Of a DNA stretch of 39,823 nucleotides, positions 9,738-18,560 are shown piece after piece; within the stretch, counting starts at the first letter, position 1; each line of letters opens with the position of its first letter. The notes under the pieces are model-generated. The model did not search any database. It worked only from the letters and a program-made list of their open reading frames with translations, and had not been told where the DNA came from. Source of the stretch: Spirochaetota bacterium (GTDB lineage: Bacteria > Spirochaetota > Spirochaetia > SZUA-6 > Fen-1364); assembly GCA_026398635.1 (NCBI GenBank), contig JAPLSM010000067.1, positions 1-39,823 on the forward strand, read 5' to 3'. A program made the position numbers and the translations under genes.

Positions 9738-11105
9738 GTGGGCAAGGAACCTGTCTCGGAAAAAATCTCCTCGAGGATCAAGGCCCTCTACGGTGTGGCG
9801 GATCTCGGGATCGCGATGCTGACCGCATCGATCCAGTTCTTCCTGCTGATCTTCTACACCGACATCGTGCACATCGACCCCGCGATCGCGGGAACGGCAT
9901 TGATGGTCGGGAAGCTCACCTGGGATGCCATCAACGATCCCGTTTTCGGCTACCTCTCGGACAGGACCCGCACCCGGTGGGGCCGGCGCAGGCCGTTCAT
10001 GCTCCTGGGGGCCATCCCCCTGGGCCTGGCCACGTGGCTGATGTTCTCCATCCCCGAGGGGCTCGTGGGCTGGAGGGCCTTCCTCGCGGTCCTGGTCACC
10101 TTCCTGCTCTTCGACACCTTCCACACCATGGTCAGCGTCGCCTACTACGCCATGACGCCGGAGCTGACCTACGACTACAAGGAGCGCACCTCCCTCACCA
10201 CGGTCCGCGAGGTGTACACCGTGGTCGGCTACATCCTCGGCGCGGCAGCAACCACCGCGCTCGCGGGCCTCTTCCAGGGCCTGTTCCACTGGACGAGCGC
10301 GGCATCCTACAGCGCGATGGGCGCCACCTTCGGCGCCATCGCCGCGGTCACGGTGCTCACCACGGCGATCAACGTGAAGGAGCGCCGGCGCGGCGAGCTC
10401 GTGCCCTCCGCGTTGCCGCCCCTGAGGGCGTTCGCCCAGACCTTCAGGAACCGGCCCTTCATGCAGCTGATGGCAGCCCAGTTCCTCAGTAGCTTCAGCT
10501 TCACGCTCCTCACGTCGCTCCTGCCCTACTACCTGATCTACCAGGTAAATATGGAAGCCGAGATGCCGATCGTGATGCTCCTGATGCTCGTCGCCATCGG
10601 CGCGTTCCTCTTCCCGTGGAAGGCCGTGTCCGACAGGATCAACAAGGGGCCATCGTACGCGCTGGGTCTCCTGATCGCGAGCTGCGCCGTGATCGTCACC
10701 TTCTTCTACCCGCACGCGCCAACGCCGCTCATCTATGTCACGGCCCTGGTCGCGGGCATCGGGTTCTCGGGACAGTGGGTGTTCCCCTGGAGCATGCTGC
10801 CGGACGTCGTGGAATACGACCAGGCTATCACCGGCGAGCGGCGCGAGGGGGTCTACTACGGGATGTGGGCCTTCCTGGGAAAGTTCACCGGGGCCCTCGG
10901 GATCGCCGTGAGCGGGTGGGCGCTGAAGCTGTTCGGCTACATGGCGAACCAGCCGCAGACCCCCCGCGCGCTGCTGGGAATCCGGCTCTTCTTCGGCCCC
11001 GTGCCCGCGGTGGTGCTCATCGCCAGCCTGCCGCTTCTGGTTTGGTATCCCATCACGCGTGCGTCCCACGCGAAGATGCTGGAGCGGATCGCGCGGAAGA
11101 AATGA
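9738..11105 (+). CDS. MFS transporter, glycoside-pentoside-hexuronide (GPH):cation symporter family
   Basis: GTG start; NDPVFGYLSDRTRTRWGRRRPFMLLGAIPLG signature; about 12 hydrophobic segments. Confidence 0.92.
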   Translation: MGKEPVSEKISSRIKALYGVADLGIAMLTASIQFFLLIFYTDIVHIDPAIAGTALMVGKLTWDAINDPVFGYLSDRTRTRWGRRRPFMLLGAIPLGLATWLMFSIPEGLVGWRAFLAVLVTFLLFDTFHTMVSVAYYAMTPELTYDYKERTSLTTVREVYTVVGYILGAAATTALAGLFQGLFHWTSAASYSAMGATFGAIAAVTVLTTAINVKERRRGELVPSALPPLRAFAQTFRNRPFMQLMAAQFLSSFSFTLLTSLLPYYLIYQVNMEAEMPIVMLLMLVAIGAFLFPWKAVSDRINKGPSYALGLLIASCAVIVTFFYPHAPTPLIYVTALVAGIGFSGQWVFPWSMLPDVVEYDQAITGERREGVYYGMWAFLGKFTGALGIAVSGWALKLFGYMANQPQTPRALLGIRLFFGPVPAVVLIASLPLLVWYPITRASHAKMLERIARKK

Positions 11106-11128
11106 AATTCGCGGGCTAAGCAGGGCTC

Positions 11129-12553
11129 TCAGGCCGTCCGCATCCTCCTGAGGATATCCCAGTAGGCGCCTCGGGCACCATCACGGATGGCACGCACCAG
11201 CACATCGTTGTCGTTGTAATTGTAGTCCCGCGTTTCTTCGGGGCCGCTGGGCAGGAAGAAGCGCGGATCATCGCCGACAACATCCCGGATGAGGATTCCA
11301 GGATCCGGGCCGAGTTCCGGGGAGAGATAGAAGACCGGGCGTACCAGCGCCTCATTGCCGACCCGGTCGCCGCGCAGGGCGGGATTCGTCTCCAGCGGAC
11401 CCATACGCTTCACCTCGTCTGCGAGGGGAGTCCCGGGGTAGACCCGGACGCCGAGGGAGATGCCGATGCAATCAGGGCCGATGCGGCGCACCCGGTCAAG
11501 GGATTCCCGCAATGAGTCCCGAGTCTCATCCGGACCCCCCAGGAGCAGGTCGTACATGAAGGGGATTCCGGCCTGCCGGCAGGCGCGTGCCGCTACATCG
11601 AGGTCGGCGGCATGGAAGTGTCTTCCCAACCGGCGCAGCATCCATTCGCTCCCGCTGTCGGCACCGAAGTCGATGCCTGCGCAGCCGGCTTTTCTCATCA
11701 GGGCCGCGGTATCCGCGTCGAACGGCGCCGGGGCGCAGTACGCGTACCAGCGAATCTTCTCCCCGAGCCCGGCCTCGATCATCGCACGGCAGACGTCTTG
11801 CGCGTGGGCGAGGGGGACGTTGAACTCGGGGTCGCAGCTGTGCAGGTGATCGATGCCCTGGCCGAGCAGGGATCGAAGCTCCTCCACGACCCGGGGCGGC
11901 GGCAGCAGGCGTGTGCGTCGTCCCTTCGCCACGGGGTCCGCGCAGTAGATGCAGGCCATGGGGCAGCCACGCCGGGTCTCGAAGCCCGCCTGCCCGCCCT
12001 CGGCGAAATAGCGCCGGTTGTCCACGAAGGAACGCGAGCGGGGCGGCAGCCGGTCGAGGTCGACCTCGGCGGCCGGGGTACGGCGCAAACCGCGCTCGCT
12101 GCGGAAGACGAGGCCCGGCACCTCCGCGAGGCCCGATCGGGTGCGCAGCGCGCCGAGGAGCTGGACGAAGGCTTCCTCGCCTTCGCCGGTAATTCCGTAG
12201 TCGGCGTCGCAGGACTCGACAACCGCTTCCGGCATCACGGAGAATCCCACTCCGCCTAGGACGACGGGCGCGTCGGAGCAACTGCGCAGGCTGGAAATGA
12301 TGTCCCGGATCCCCGGCAGAAAGAACGCGCCGCTCGCGAAGTAGCAGTCGTCGGAGTTTCTGACCGTGCAGCCAATGACGTCGGGGGTCCAGCGGCAGGC
12401 CGCCTCGATGCAGGCCTTGACGTCGGCGTAGAAGCAGAGGTCGAGGAGCGCCGGTTCGTGCCCCGCGGCCCGGACGCTGTCAGCGAGGTAGTCCAGGCCG
12501 ATGGGAGCGACCGGCGGCTTCATGAGGTTGGTGTTGACCAGGAGGACCTTCAT
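11129..12553 (-). CDS. B12-binding-domain-type radical SAM protein
   Basis: N-terminal MKVLLVNTNLMKPPVAPIGLDYLADSVRAAGHE; TRRGCPMACIYCADPVAKGRRTR (CxxxCxxC); no DxHxxG seen. Confidence 0.88.
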   Translation of the reverse strand: MKVLLVNTNLMKPPVAPIGLDYLADSVRAAGHEPALLDLCFYADVKACIEAACRWTPDVIGCTVRNSDDCYFASGAFFLPGIRDIISSLRSCSDAPVVLGGVGFSVMPEAVVESCDADYGITGEGEEAFVQLLGALRTRSGLAEVPGLVFRSERGLRRTPAAEVDLDRLPPRSRSFVDNRRYFAEGGQAGFETRRGCPMACIYCADPVAKGRRTRLLPPPRVVEELRSLLGQGIDHLHSCDPEFNVPLAHAQDVCRAMIEAGLGEKIRWYAYCAPAPFDADTAALMRKAGCAGIDFGADSGSEWMLRRLGRHFHAADLDVAARACRQAGIPFMYDLLLGGPDETRDSLRESLDRVRRIGPDCIGISLGVRVYPGTPLADEVKRMGPLETNPALRGDRVGNEALVRPVFYLSPELGPDPGILIRDVVGDDPRFFLPSGPEETRDYNYNDNDVLVRAIRDGARGAYWDILRRMRTA

Positions 12554-13110
12554 CCGAGGGCCGCGCCGAAAGCCCGGGCCCGGTCGAGGACGCCGCTCAT
12601 GCCGCGCACCGCGTCCTTTGGACCCGCACCGTCCACGAGGAGATTTCCGGCAGGCCGCAGCTCCAGGTACCGGAAACCCATCTCGAAGAGCTTCACCATC
12701 GGCTCGGCAGCCTCGCTTCCCTTCTCCTCCCACGCCGCGACAAGGCCGGCCGCCTTGCCACGGACCAGGGGCCGGGCCTCCGGCGTGTTGAACACCACGA
12801 GCCGGTCGAGGAACGCCTTCATGATCGCGGTGGGACCGTACCAGTACACCGGCGTGACGAAGAGCAGCACGTCCGCGCCGATCATCGCCCGGTAGAGCGT
12901 CTCCCCGTCGTCCCTGAAGATGCAGAGGTGGCCCCGCCTGCCGCAGTTGTCGCAGCCGGTGCAGGGATGGATCCGAAGCGCCCTCAGGGCGAAGCTTTCG
13001 GTCGCGCAGCCCGCGGATCGAGCCCCTTCGAGCACCGCTTCGGCGAGGGTGTCCGTGTTGCCCCGGGGGCGGGGACTGCCGAGGAAGGCGACGACTTTCG
13101 ATCCGGGCAT
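12550..13110 (-). CDS. Flavodoxin-like / NADPH-dependent FMN reductase family iron-sulfur flavoprotein
   Basis: KVVAFLGSPRPRGNTDTLAEAVLEGA..CTGCDNCGRRGHLCIF..TPVYWYGPTAIMKAFLDR; 4-bp overlap with the radical SAM start. Confidence 0.88.
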   Translation of the reverse strand: MPGSKVVAFLGSPRPRGNTDTLAEAVLEGARSAGCATESFALRALRIHPCTGCDNCGRRGHLCIFRDDGETLYRAMIGADVLLFVTPVYWYGPTAIMKAFLDRLVVFNTPEARPLVRGKAAGLVAAWEEKGSEAAEPMVKLFEMGFRYLELRPAGNLLVDGAGPKDAVRGMSGVLDRARAFGAALG

Positions 13111-13184
13111 GCGCCGATCGTGGAGGGGCTTGGCAGATCCTGTCAATGCGTACCGGCCGGGCTCTCCTGCCGGGGCTTCTCCCG

Positions 13185-13479
13185 CTACAGCGCGGTGATC
13201 GACAGGGAGCGCAGCCTGCCCGGGCCCGGGTTGTAGAGCCCGTGCTCGCACTTCGCGTCAAGCACCAGGCACTCTTCGGGTCCGATCGGCCGGCTTGTTC
13301 CACCCGTCTCCACGAGTCCACTGCCTTCCAGCACGAGGAAGGCCTCCACGCCGTCGTGAGCGTGCGCAGGGTGCGCCCGGGCCGATCTCTGAGAGGTGCA
13401 CGTGGAGTCGCTGTGGATCGATCCCCTCGGCGACGAGCATCCTGCGCAGGCCTTTCACCTGGTACTCGATGAAGTTCAT
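13185..13479 (-). pseudogene. Cupin-domain protein, frameshifted
   Basis: MNFIEYQVKGLRRMLVAEGIDPQRLHVHLSEIGPG then, in the -1 frame, AHPAHAHDGVEAFLVLEGSGLVETGGTSRPIGPEECLVLDAKCEHGLYNPGPGRLRSLSITAL(stop). Confidence 0.8.
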
Positions 13480-13904
13480 GGTTGCCTCCGCGTCAGCCGG
13501 CCGCCCAACCCCACGATCGCGCTCGTGCCGTCCAGCGTCGCCACACCGTCGAGGCCGTGGGAGAGGAAGCGCTCCTCGACGGCAGCGACCGCCGCGCGCG
13601 CCGAGGTCAGCCACCGGTCGCCCTCAAGCAGGCCCAAACGACTAGCCTTCGCGAGCGCAGCGGCGAACATGCAGGTCGCGGACACCTCGGGGAAGTTGCC
13701 GGCCCGGTCCGGCTGGTCGGCCACCTGGAACCAGAGCCGGCTCTGCCGATCCTGGAATCCGGCAAGCGCCGTAGCGAGCCGGCCGAGCGCGGCGACCGCC
13801 GGCCACAGCGAGCGGCTCGAGCCGGTGTGGAGGTCTGCGAGAAGCAGACCGACCGTCGGGAATCCGTTGGCCGCCCGGGGCGGCCGTTCGGCGGCCTCGC
13901 TCAT
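13476..13904 (-). pseudogene. Truncated GH88/GH105-type unsaturated glycuronyl hydrolase-like fragment (about 142 aa)
   Basis: GRLATALAGFQDRQSRLWFQVADQPDRAGNFPEVSATCMFAAALAKASRLGLL..DGTSAIVGLGG resembles the C-terminal half of GH105; N-terminal half and extreme C-terminus absent. Confidence 0.68.
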
Positions 13905-14935
13905 GGCGCGGCCGGTGGGTTCTCCGGGGGCACGTCGACGGGTCGTCCCGTTCGTGCGCTTTCGCGCATGGCGAGCGCGACGGCGAGCGAGTGCCGGGCG
14001 CTGCGCAGGGAGTCGGGCGAAGGACGTCCGGCCAGCACGCACTCGAGGAAATGGTCCAGCCCACCGCCGGGCCGCTTCTCGTCGCGCGCCGTGATGATTT
14101 CGGGACGGTCCGATCCCTCCCGGTGGAGCCGCAGCACGGTGCTCCCGGCCTCGCCGCTCATGGCGAGCGAAGCCCGGCTGCCGATGACGAGCGTCGCGTG
14201 CTCGCGGATCCGGCAGACCGAGTCCCCGATCGAACCCACCGCGCCGTCGGCGAAGTCCACCATCCCGAGCACCACCTCCTCGCTCGCGCCGCCGGGCACG
14301 GTGGTCGCGGCGCGCGCGTACGCCCGGACGATGGGGCCGTGCACCCAGGACAGGAGGTCGATGTCGTGGCAGGCGTGGTGCACGGTCCAGCCGCCCGACT
14401 CGTGGGCCTCGGTCACGGCCCGGTGGCGTGCTCCGGCCTCGTACAGGCCGTACCCCCGGGTCCGGAGGTGGTGCACCGCGAGGATGCGGCCCAGCCCGCC
14501 CGAGTGTGCAAGCTCCCGTATGGTCCGGTACGCTTCGATGAAGCGCAGGGAGTAGTTGACCACGGTCACGACGCCCGCCCGCTCCACCGCCGCGATCGCC
14601 CGGTCCGCGTCCTCGAGGGTGAGCGCGATGGGCTTCTCGCAGAATACGGCCAGCCCCCGGCCGGCAGCTGCTTCCACCTGCGCCGCGTGGGCGGCCGAGG
14701 TGGAGGTCACGAGCACGAAGTCGAGGTCCATGGCCAGGAGCTCCGCCAGATCGTGGGTGACGGCGAGGGCGAACCGGTCCCGGGCCACGGCGAGGTTCTC
14801 CGGCCCCCGGTTGCAGGCGGCCACGATGCGCGCCCGGCCCTGCCAGGCGTCCCCGATATGACGGGTGAGCTGCTGCCCGATGTTGCCGAACCCGATCACC
14901 CCGCCCTTCAGCACGTTTCGCGGACCTCCGGACAT
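13901..14935 (-). CDS. Gfo/Idh/MocA family oxidoreductase
   Basis: KGGVIGFGNIGQQLTRH Rossmann motif; GLAVFCEKPIALTLEDADRAI; HHACHDIDLLSWVHG. Confidence 0.93.
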   Translation of the reverse strand: MSGGPRNVLKGGVIGFGNIGQQLTRHIGDAWQGRARIVAACNRGPENLAVARDRFALAVTHDLAELLAMDLDFVLVTSTSAAHAAQVEAAAGRGLAVFCEKPIALTLEDADRAIAAVERAGVVTVVNYSLRFIEAYRTIRELAHSGGLGRILAVHHLRTRGYGLYEAGARHRAVTEAHESGGWTVHHACHDIDLLSWVHGPIVRAYARAATTVPGGASEEVVLGMVDFADGAVGSIGDSVCRIREHATLVIGSRASLAMSGEAGSTVLRLHREGSDRPEIITARDEKRPGGGLDHFLECVLAGRPSPDSLRSARHSLAVALAMRESARTGRPVDVPPENPPAAP

Positions 14936-15016
14936 GGCGAAAAGCATAGGCGGAATCGCGCGGGAACGGAAGGGGAGGCCTCGGCGGCCGCGGACCGAAC
15001 ATCGGGGCTCGGGACA

Positions 15017-15046
15017 GGGGTCATGGGGGACACGGGGGTCATGGGG
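15017..15046 (+). repeat. Two perfect 12-bp direct repeats GGGGTCATGGGG, 18 bp apart start to start
   Basis: Copies at 15017-15028 and 15035-15046, just upstream of a candidate -35 box. Confidence 0.85.
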
Positions 15047-15050
15047 CAGC

Positions 15051-15079
15051 TTGACGATGCCGACAAAGTCCGATATTTT
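15051..15079 (+). promoter_or_regulatory. Candidate sigma70-type promoter
   Basis: TTGACG-N17-TATTTT upstream of the exported-protein gene at 15195. Confidence 0.65.
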
Positions 15080-15194
15080 CTCCCCTTGCAAGAGCTTGGC
15101 CTGCCGGTGCCGGCCACGGCTCATCCCAATCGCGAAAGGACCTGCCCGGGGAATCCGGGCGGTCGAGATATCTCAAAGAAAGAGGGAGGTTCTG

Positions 15195-15905
15195 ATGCGG
15201 ACTCGTTTCATTCTCCTGGTTGCAGCGTTCCTGCTCTGCGCGTTCTTCGCGTCGGCTGCGGATCTCACCATCGACATGCAGGTGAACACCGCTGCCAAGG
15301 ACTCCGCCAACAATTACCTCACGTTCAAGGGCGCCAACAACTCGGTCGACAAGGACCATTTCGTCCTGGCCGCCGACGGCACCACGGGCGCGAGCAAGCT
15401 CCTGTCTACCGAGCTGTTCAACAGCTACCGGTTCGACGTGCGCGGCAAGAAGACCATGCCGGGCGCGCTGCGCAGCCTGCTGCTGTACCCCGTCGCCGAC
15501 GATGGCACCCGCACGGGCGACAACCTCCAGGTTTTCAAGGCCGCCGACGGCACCATCATGATCCGCTACGTGCACCGCGGCACCGCCTTCGAGATCGTAA
15601 CCGACAAGGCCGGCAAGATCGTGCTGCCCACCACCACGGTCCGCTCGCGTAAGATCGGGCACTCGGACAACCAGATCCACGCCGATTTCTCGAGCAACGG
15701 GAAGGCGACCGGCGTCGACTGGGCCAAGGTCTGGAACGCCTCCATCGCGGATGGCAAGACGGTCGGCTCGACCACGTCCAAGACCGGCAAGATCGCTCCC
15801 GACATCGTCGAGAGCGAGTTCTTCGTCCTGGCGGGCACCCTGCAGGTGACCTTCGCCGGCAACATCCTGAAGATCGCCGGCGAGCTGAACGCGCAGAAGC
15901 AGTAG
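15195..15905 (+). CDS. Exported protein of unknown function
   Basis: Signal peptide MRTRFILLVAAFLLCAFFASAAD; Shine-Dalgarno GAGGGAGG; codon-like composition; no family recognised. Confidence 0.82.
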   Translation: MRTRFILLVAAFLLCAFFASAADLTIDMQVNTAAKDSANNYLTFKGANNSVDKDHFVLAADGTTGASKLLSTELFNSYRFDVRGKKTMPGALRSLLLYPVADDGTRTGDNLQVFKAADGTIMIRYVHRGTAFEIVTDKAGKIVLPTTTVRSRKIGHSDNQIHADFSSNGKATGVDWAKVWNASIADGKTVGSTTSKTGKIAPDIVESEFFVLAGTLQVTFAGNILKIAGELNAQKQ

Positions 15906-15925
15906 CCGGTTGTGGGCGCCACGGC

Positions 15926-15943
15926 CGGTTCCGCGAGGAACCG
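15926..15943 (+). other. GNRA-loop hairpin downstream of exported-protein gene
   Basis: CGGTTCC-GCGA-GGAACCG, perfect 7-bp stem; no adjacent U tract. Confidence 0.5.
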
Positions 15944-15979
15944 CTGCCGTGTGCGTCGCGACCCGCCCCCGTTTTTTCT

Positions 15980-17056
15980 TTGCGCACCGCCACGCACCTG
16001 CCCATCGACATCCTCGGCCTCACCTCGGGTGAGCTGATCGAAGCTGCCCGGCGGCTCCTCCCCTCGGGCGCGGGGGTCGCGGGGAAACTCCACGCCCGGG
16101 CTCACGCGACGGGCCGGCTCGAGCCGGAGGCGTTCGGTCTCTCCGCGGCTTCGTGCCGTGCGTGGCGGGACGCGTTCACCGTCGGACTCCTCGGCGTACG
16201 CCGGACCGTGGAAGAGCCGGGGGAGCACGGGGCGACGGTGAAGGCAGTCATGGTCACGGGGGACGGCAGCGATATCGAGTGCGTGCGCGTCCCCGTGCCC
16301 GTGCCCGCGGGGCGTGCTCCGCGCGCCACCCTCTGTGTCTCCTCGCAGGTCGGGTGCCGCATGGGCTGCGTGTTCTGCGAAACCGGCTGCATGGGTCTCG
16401 TGCGCAGCCTGTCGGCGGCGGAGATCGTGTCCCAGGTCGTCACCGCGCGCACGACGCTCGGGTGGGACTGCCGCAACGTGGTGTTCATGGGCATGGGGGA
16501 ACCGCTCGACAACCTCGAGGAGCTCGCGCAGGCGCTGTGGGTGCTCACCGACATGCGGGGCCTGCGCTTCCCGGCCGAGCGGCTCACGGTCTGCACCGTG
16601 GGCGACGCGGAGGGCATCCGCGGCCTGCGCGAGCTGGGTATGCGCCGGCTCAACCTGTCCGTCAGCCTGAACGCGGCAGAGGACGCTCTGCGCAGCCGGC
16701 TCATGCCCGTGAACCGGCGGACCGACCTCGCGGCGCTGGCCGCGGTGCTCGCCGCGTACCCGCAGCGCCGCACCTTCGTGCTCGGCGTCAACTACTGCCT
16801 GCTGCCGGGCATCAACGATTCGCGCGGGGACGCGCACCGGGTGGCGGTGTACTGCGCGTCGCTCGGCCGGGTGTACGTCAACCTCATCCCCTACAACCCC
16901 GGCACCCGACCCCTGTGCCGGGCTCCGGCTCCAGACGAGACGGAACGGTTCCTCGGGTGGCTGCGCGAGGAAGGCCTGGAGGCCGGGCTGCGCAGCGCCC
17001 GGGGTGGTTCGATCATGGCCGGCTGCGGGCAGCTGGGGGAGCCGCGAGGGGGCTGA
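15980..17056 (+). CDS. Radical SAM protein of the RlmN/Cfr family (divergent)
   Basis: ATLCVSSQVGCRMGCVFCETGCMGLVRSL; FMGMGEPLDN; LPGINDS; VNLIPYNP; C-terminal RGGSIMAGCGQLG. Confidence 0.88.
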   Translation: MRTATHLPIDILGLTSGELIEAARRLLPSGAGVAGKLHARAHATGRLEPEAFGLSAASCRAWRDAFTVGLLGVRRTVEEPGEHGATVKAVMVTGDGSDIECVRVPVPVPAGRAPRATLCVSSQVGCRMGCVFCETGCMGLVRSLSAAEIVSQVVTARTTLGWDCRNVVFMGMGEPLDNLEELAQALWVLTDMRGLRFPAERLTVCTVGDAEGIRGLRELGMRRLNLSVSLNAAEDALRSRLMPVNRRTDLAALAAVLAAYPQRRTFVLGVNYCLLPGINDSRGDAHRVAVYCASLGRVYVNLIPYNPGTRPLCRAPAPDETERFLGWLREEGLEAGLRSARGGSIMAGCGQLGEPRGG

Positions 17057-17150
17057 CCGCGCGGGAACCGGGCCGGGGCATCGCGGCTGCGAAGCCGGTT
17101 GCCGACGCCGTCTTCCGGTGAGTATGTCCACCATCCCAAAGGAGACGACG

Positions 17151-18041
17151 ATGACATTTCCCAATGCTTCCCGCGCATCCGGGGGCCCGCTGGCCGCCCT
17201 GGCTGCCGTGCTCTTCTTCGCCGGCCTGGCGCCCCTAGCGGCGCAGGACGCCGAGCCGTTCATCCAGGTGATCCCCCGCACGGAGATCGGGTACGTGGCC
17301 GTGCTGAGCCACGAGTACCAGTCCGGCACGGGCGGCACCCGGTTTAATTTCGTGACCCAGGGCGGGCAGGACATCCTGTTCCCGTATCAGCGGTACGCGG
17401 TGGACGTGGTCCTTGCCGGCCAGCACCGGGTGACGCTGCTTTACCAACCCCTGACCCTGAACACCCAGACCGTGGTCAACCGCAACACCGGGAGCGTCGC
17501 TCCCATCGTGATCGATGACGTCAGTTTCCCCGACGACACGGTGCTGGACCTGAAGTACGGGTTCGACTTCTGGCGTGCGAGCTACCTCTACGACTTCGCG
17601 CGAAGCCCGGACACCATCCTCGGTGCCGGCGTGAGCCTGCAGATCCGCAACGCCTCGATCGTGTTCTCGTCGGCCGATGGAACCCTGCGGACGATCCAGC
17701 AGAACATCGGTCCCGTTCCGATCCTGAAGGTGCGGGCAGCTCACCAGTTCTCGCCGGCCTTCGGCCTGGACCTCGAGGCCGACGGGTTCTACGCATCGAG
17801 CGCGTTCTTCAATGGTTCCGCGAATCCGTTCAAGGGTTGGGTCTGGGACGCGGCACTGACCGCGAAGACGCACTTCACGAGAGAGGCGGTGGCCTTCCGC
17901 GTGGTCCGCAGCATCGGCGGAGGCGCCGAGGGCAACAACGCCTACGACTATTCGTCGAGCACCACGAGCACGCCCGGCAGCTACACCTACAATGCGCTCG
18001 CCACCCTGGCGGTCACGCTGGGGTTCTCGATCGAACGGTAG
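17151..18041 (+). CDS. Exported beta-barrel-like outer membrane protein
   Basis: AAAGGAG RBS; signal peptide ending LAAQDAEP; alternating hydrophobic strands, aromatic near C-terminus (LGFSIER). Confidence 0.65.
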   Translation: MTFPNASRASGGPLAALAAVLFFAGLAPLAAQDAEPFIQVIPRTEIGYVAVLSHEYQSGTGGTRFNFVTQGGQDILFPYQRYAVDVVLAGQHRVTLLYQPLTLNTQTVVNRNTGSVAPIVIDDVSFPDDTVLDLKYGFDFWRASYLYDFARSPDTILGAGVSLQIRNASIVFSSADGTLRTIQQNIGPVPILKVRAAHQFSPAFGLDLEADGFYASSAFFNGSANPFKGWVWDAALTAKTHFTREAVAFRVVRSIGGGAEGNNAYDYSSSTTSTPGSYTYNALATLAVTLGFSIER

Positions 18042-18050
18042 GAGGCACCC

Positions 18051-18329
18051 ATGGAGTGGAGGGTGAGCCACATTCTCGTGAAGGACAAGCGGCTGGCGGA
18101 CGATCTCCTGCGGCGGATCAAGCAGGGAGCCCAGTTCGAGGCGCTCGCGCGAGAGCACTCGACCTGCCCGTCGAAGTCAAAGGGCGGCGACCTGGGCTGG
18201 TTCGGCCCGGGCAAGATGGTCTCCGCCTTCGAGGCGGTATGCAAGCGCCTCTCGCCGGGCTCCCTTTCCGACGTAGTCTCCACCTCGTTTGGTTACCACC
18301 TCATCAAGCTGACGGGCCGCAAGGACTGA
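18051..18329 (+). CDS. Parvulin-type peptidyl-prolyl cis-trans isomerase, single domain
   Basis: VSHILVKDKRLADDLLRRIKQGAQFEALAREHSTCPSKSKGGDLGWFGPGKMVSAFEAVCK..SFGYHLIKL. Confidence 0.93.
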   Translation: MEWRVSHILVKDKRLADDLLRRIKQGAQFEALAREHSTCPSKSKGGDLGWFGPGKMVSAFEAVCKRLSPGSLSDVVSTSFGYHLIKLTGRKD

Positions 18330-18461
18330 AGCAGGGCCGACCCGGGTTCTGCAGGCCGTACTTCGCGCCCGGCTGGCCGGGTCCCTCACGCCAGCCGCTC
18401 GGTTCCGCCGGCCAGCTGGCCTGCCCGGCGTGCGCCGCCCTGGACCCGCCAAAAATTTCTC

Positions 18462-18491
18462 TTGCATTTTTTTTCGCTTTGCGCATACATT
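18462..18491 (+). promoter_or_regulatory. Candidate promoter of the pot-type operon
   Basis: TTGCAT-N18-TACATT in an AT-rich patch upstream of the ABC operon. Confidence 0.4.
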
Positions 18492-18560
18492 GCAGCTGCC
18501 CGGGGAGAATCGATCTGTCCGACCGGGGGTACTTTCGATAACAAGGGGGTACTGCCTGAG

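Noticed and set aside
6273-9781. Minus-strand ORFs of 555 aa (6273..7940) and 613 aa (7940..9781)
   Set aside because: Lie opposite the MATE, FAD-oxidoreductase and GxGYxYP genes, which carry recognisable motifs; shadow ORFs.
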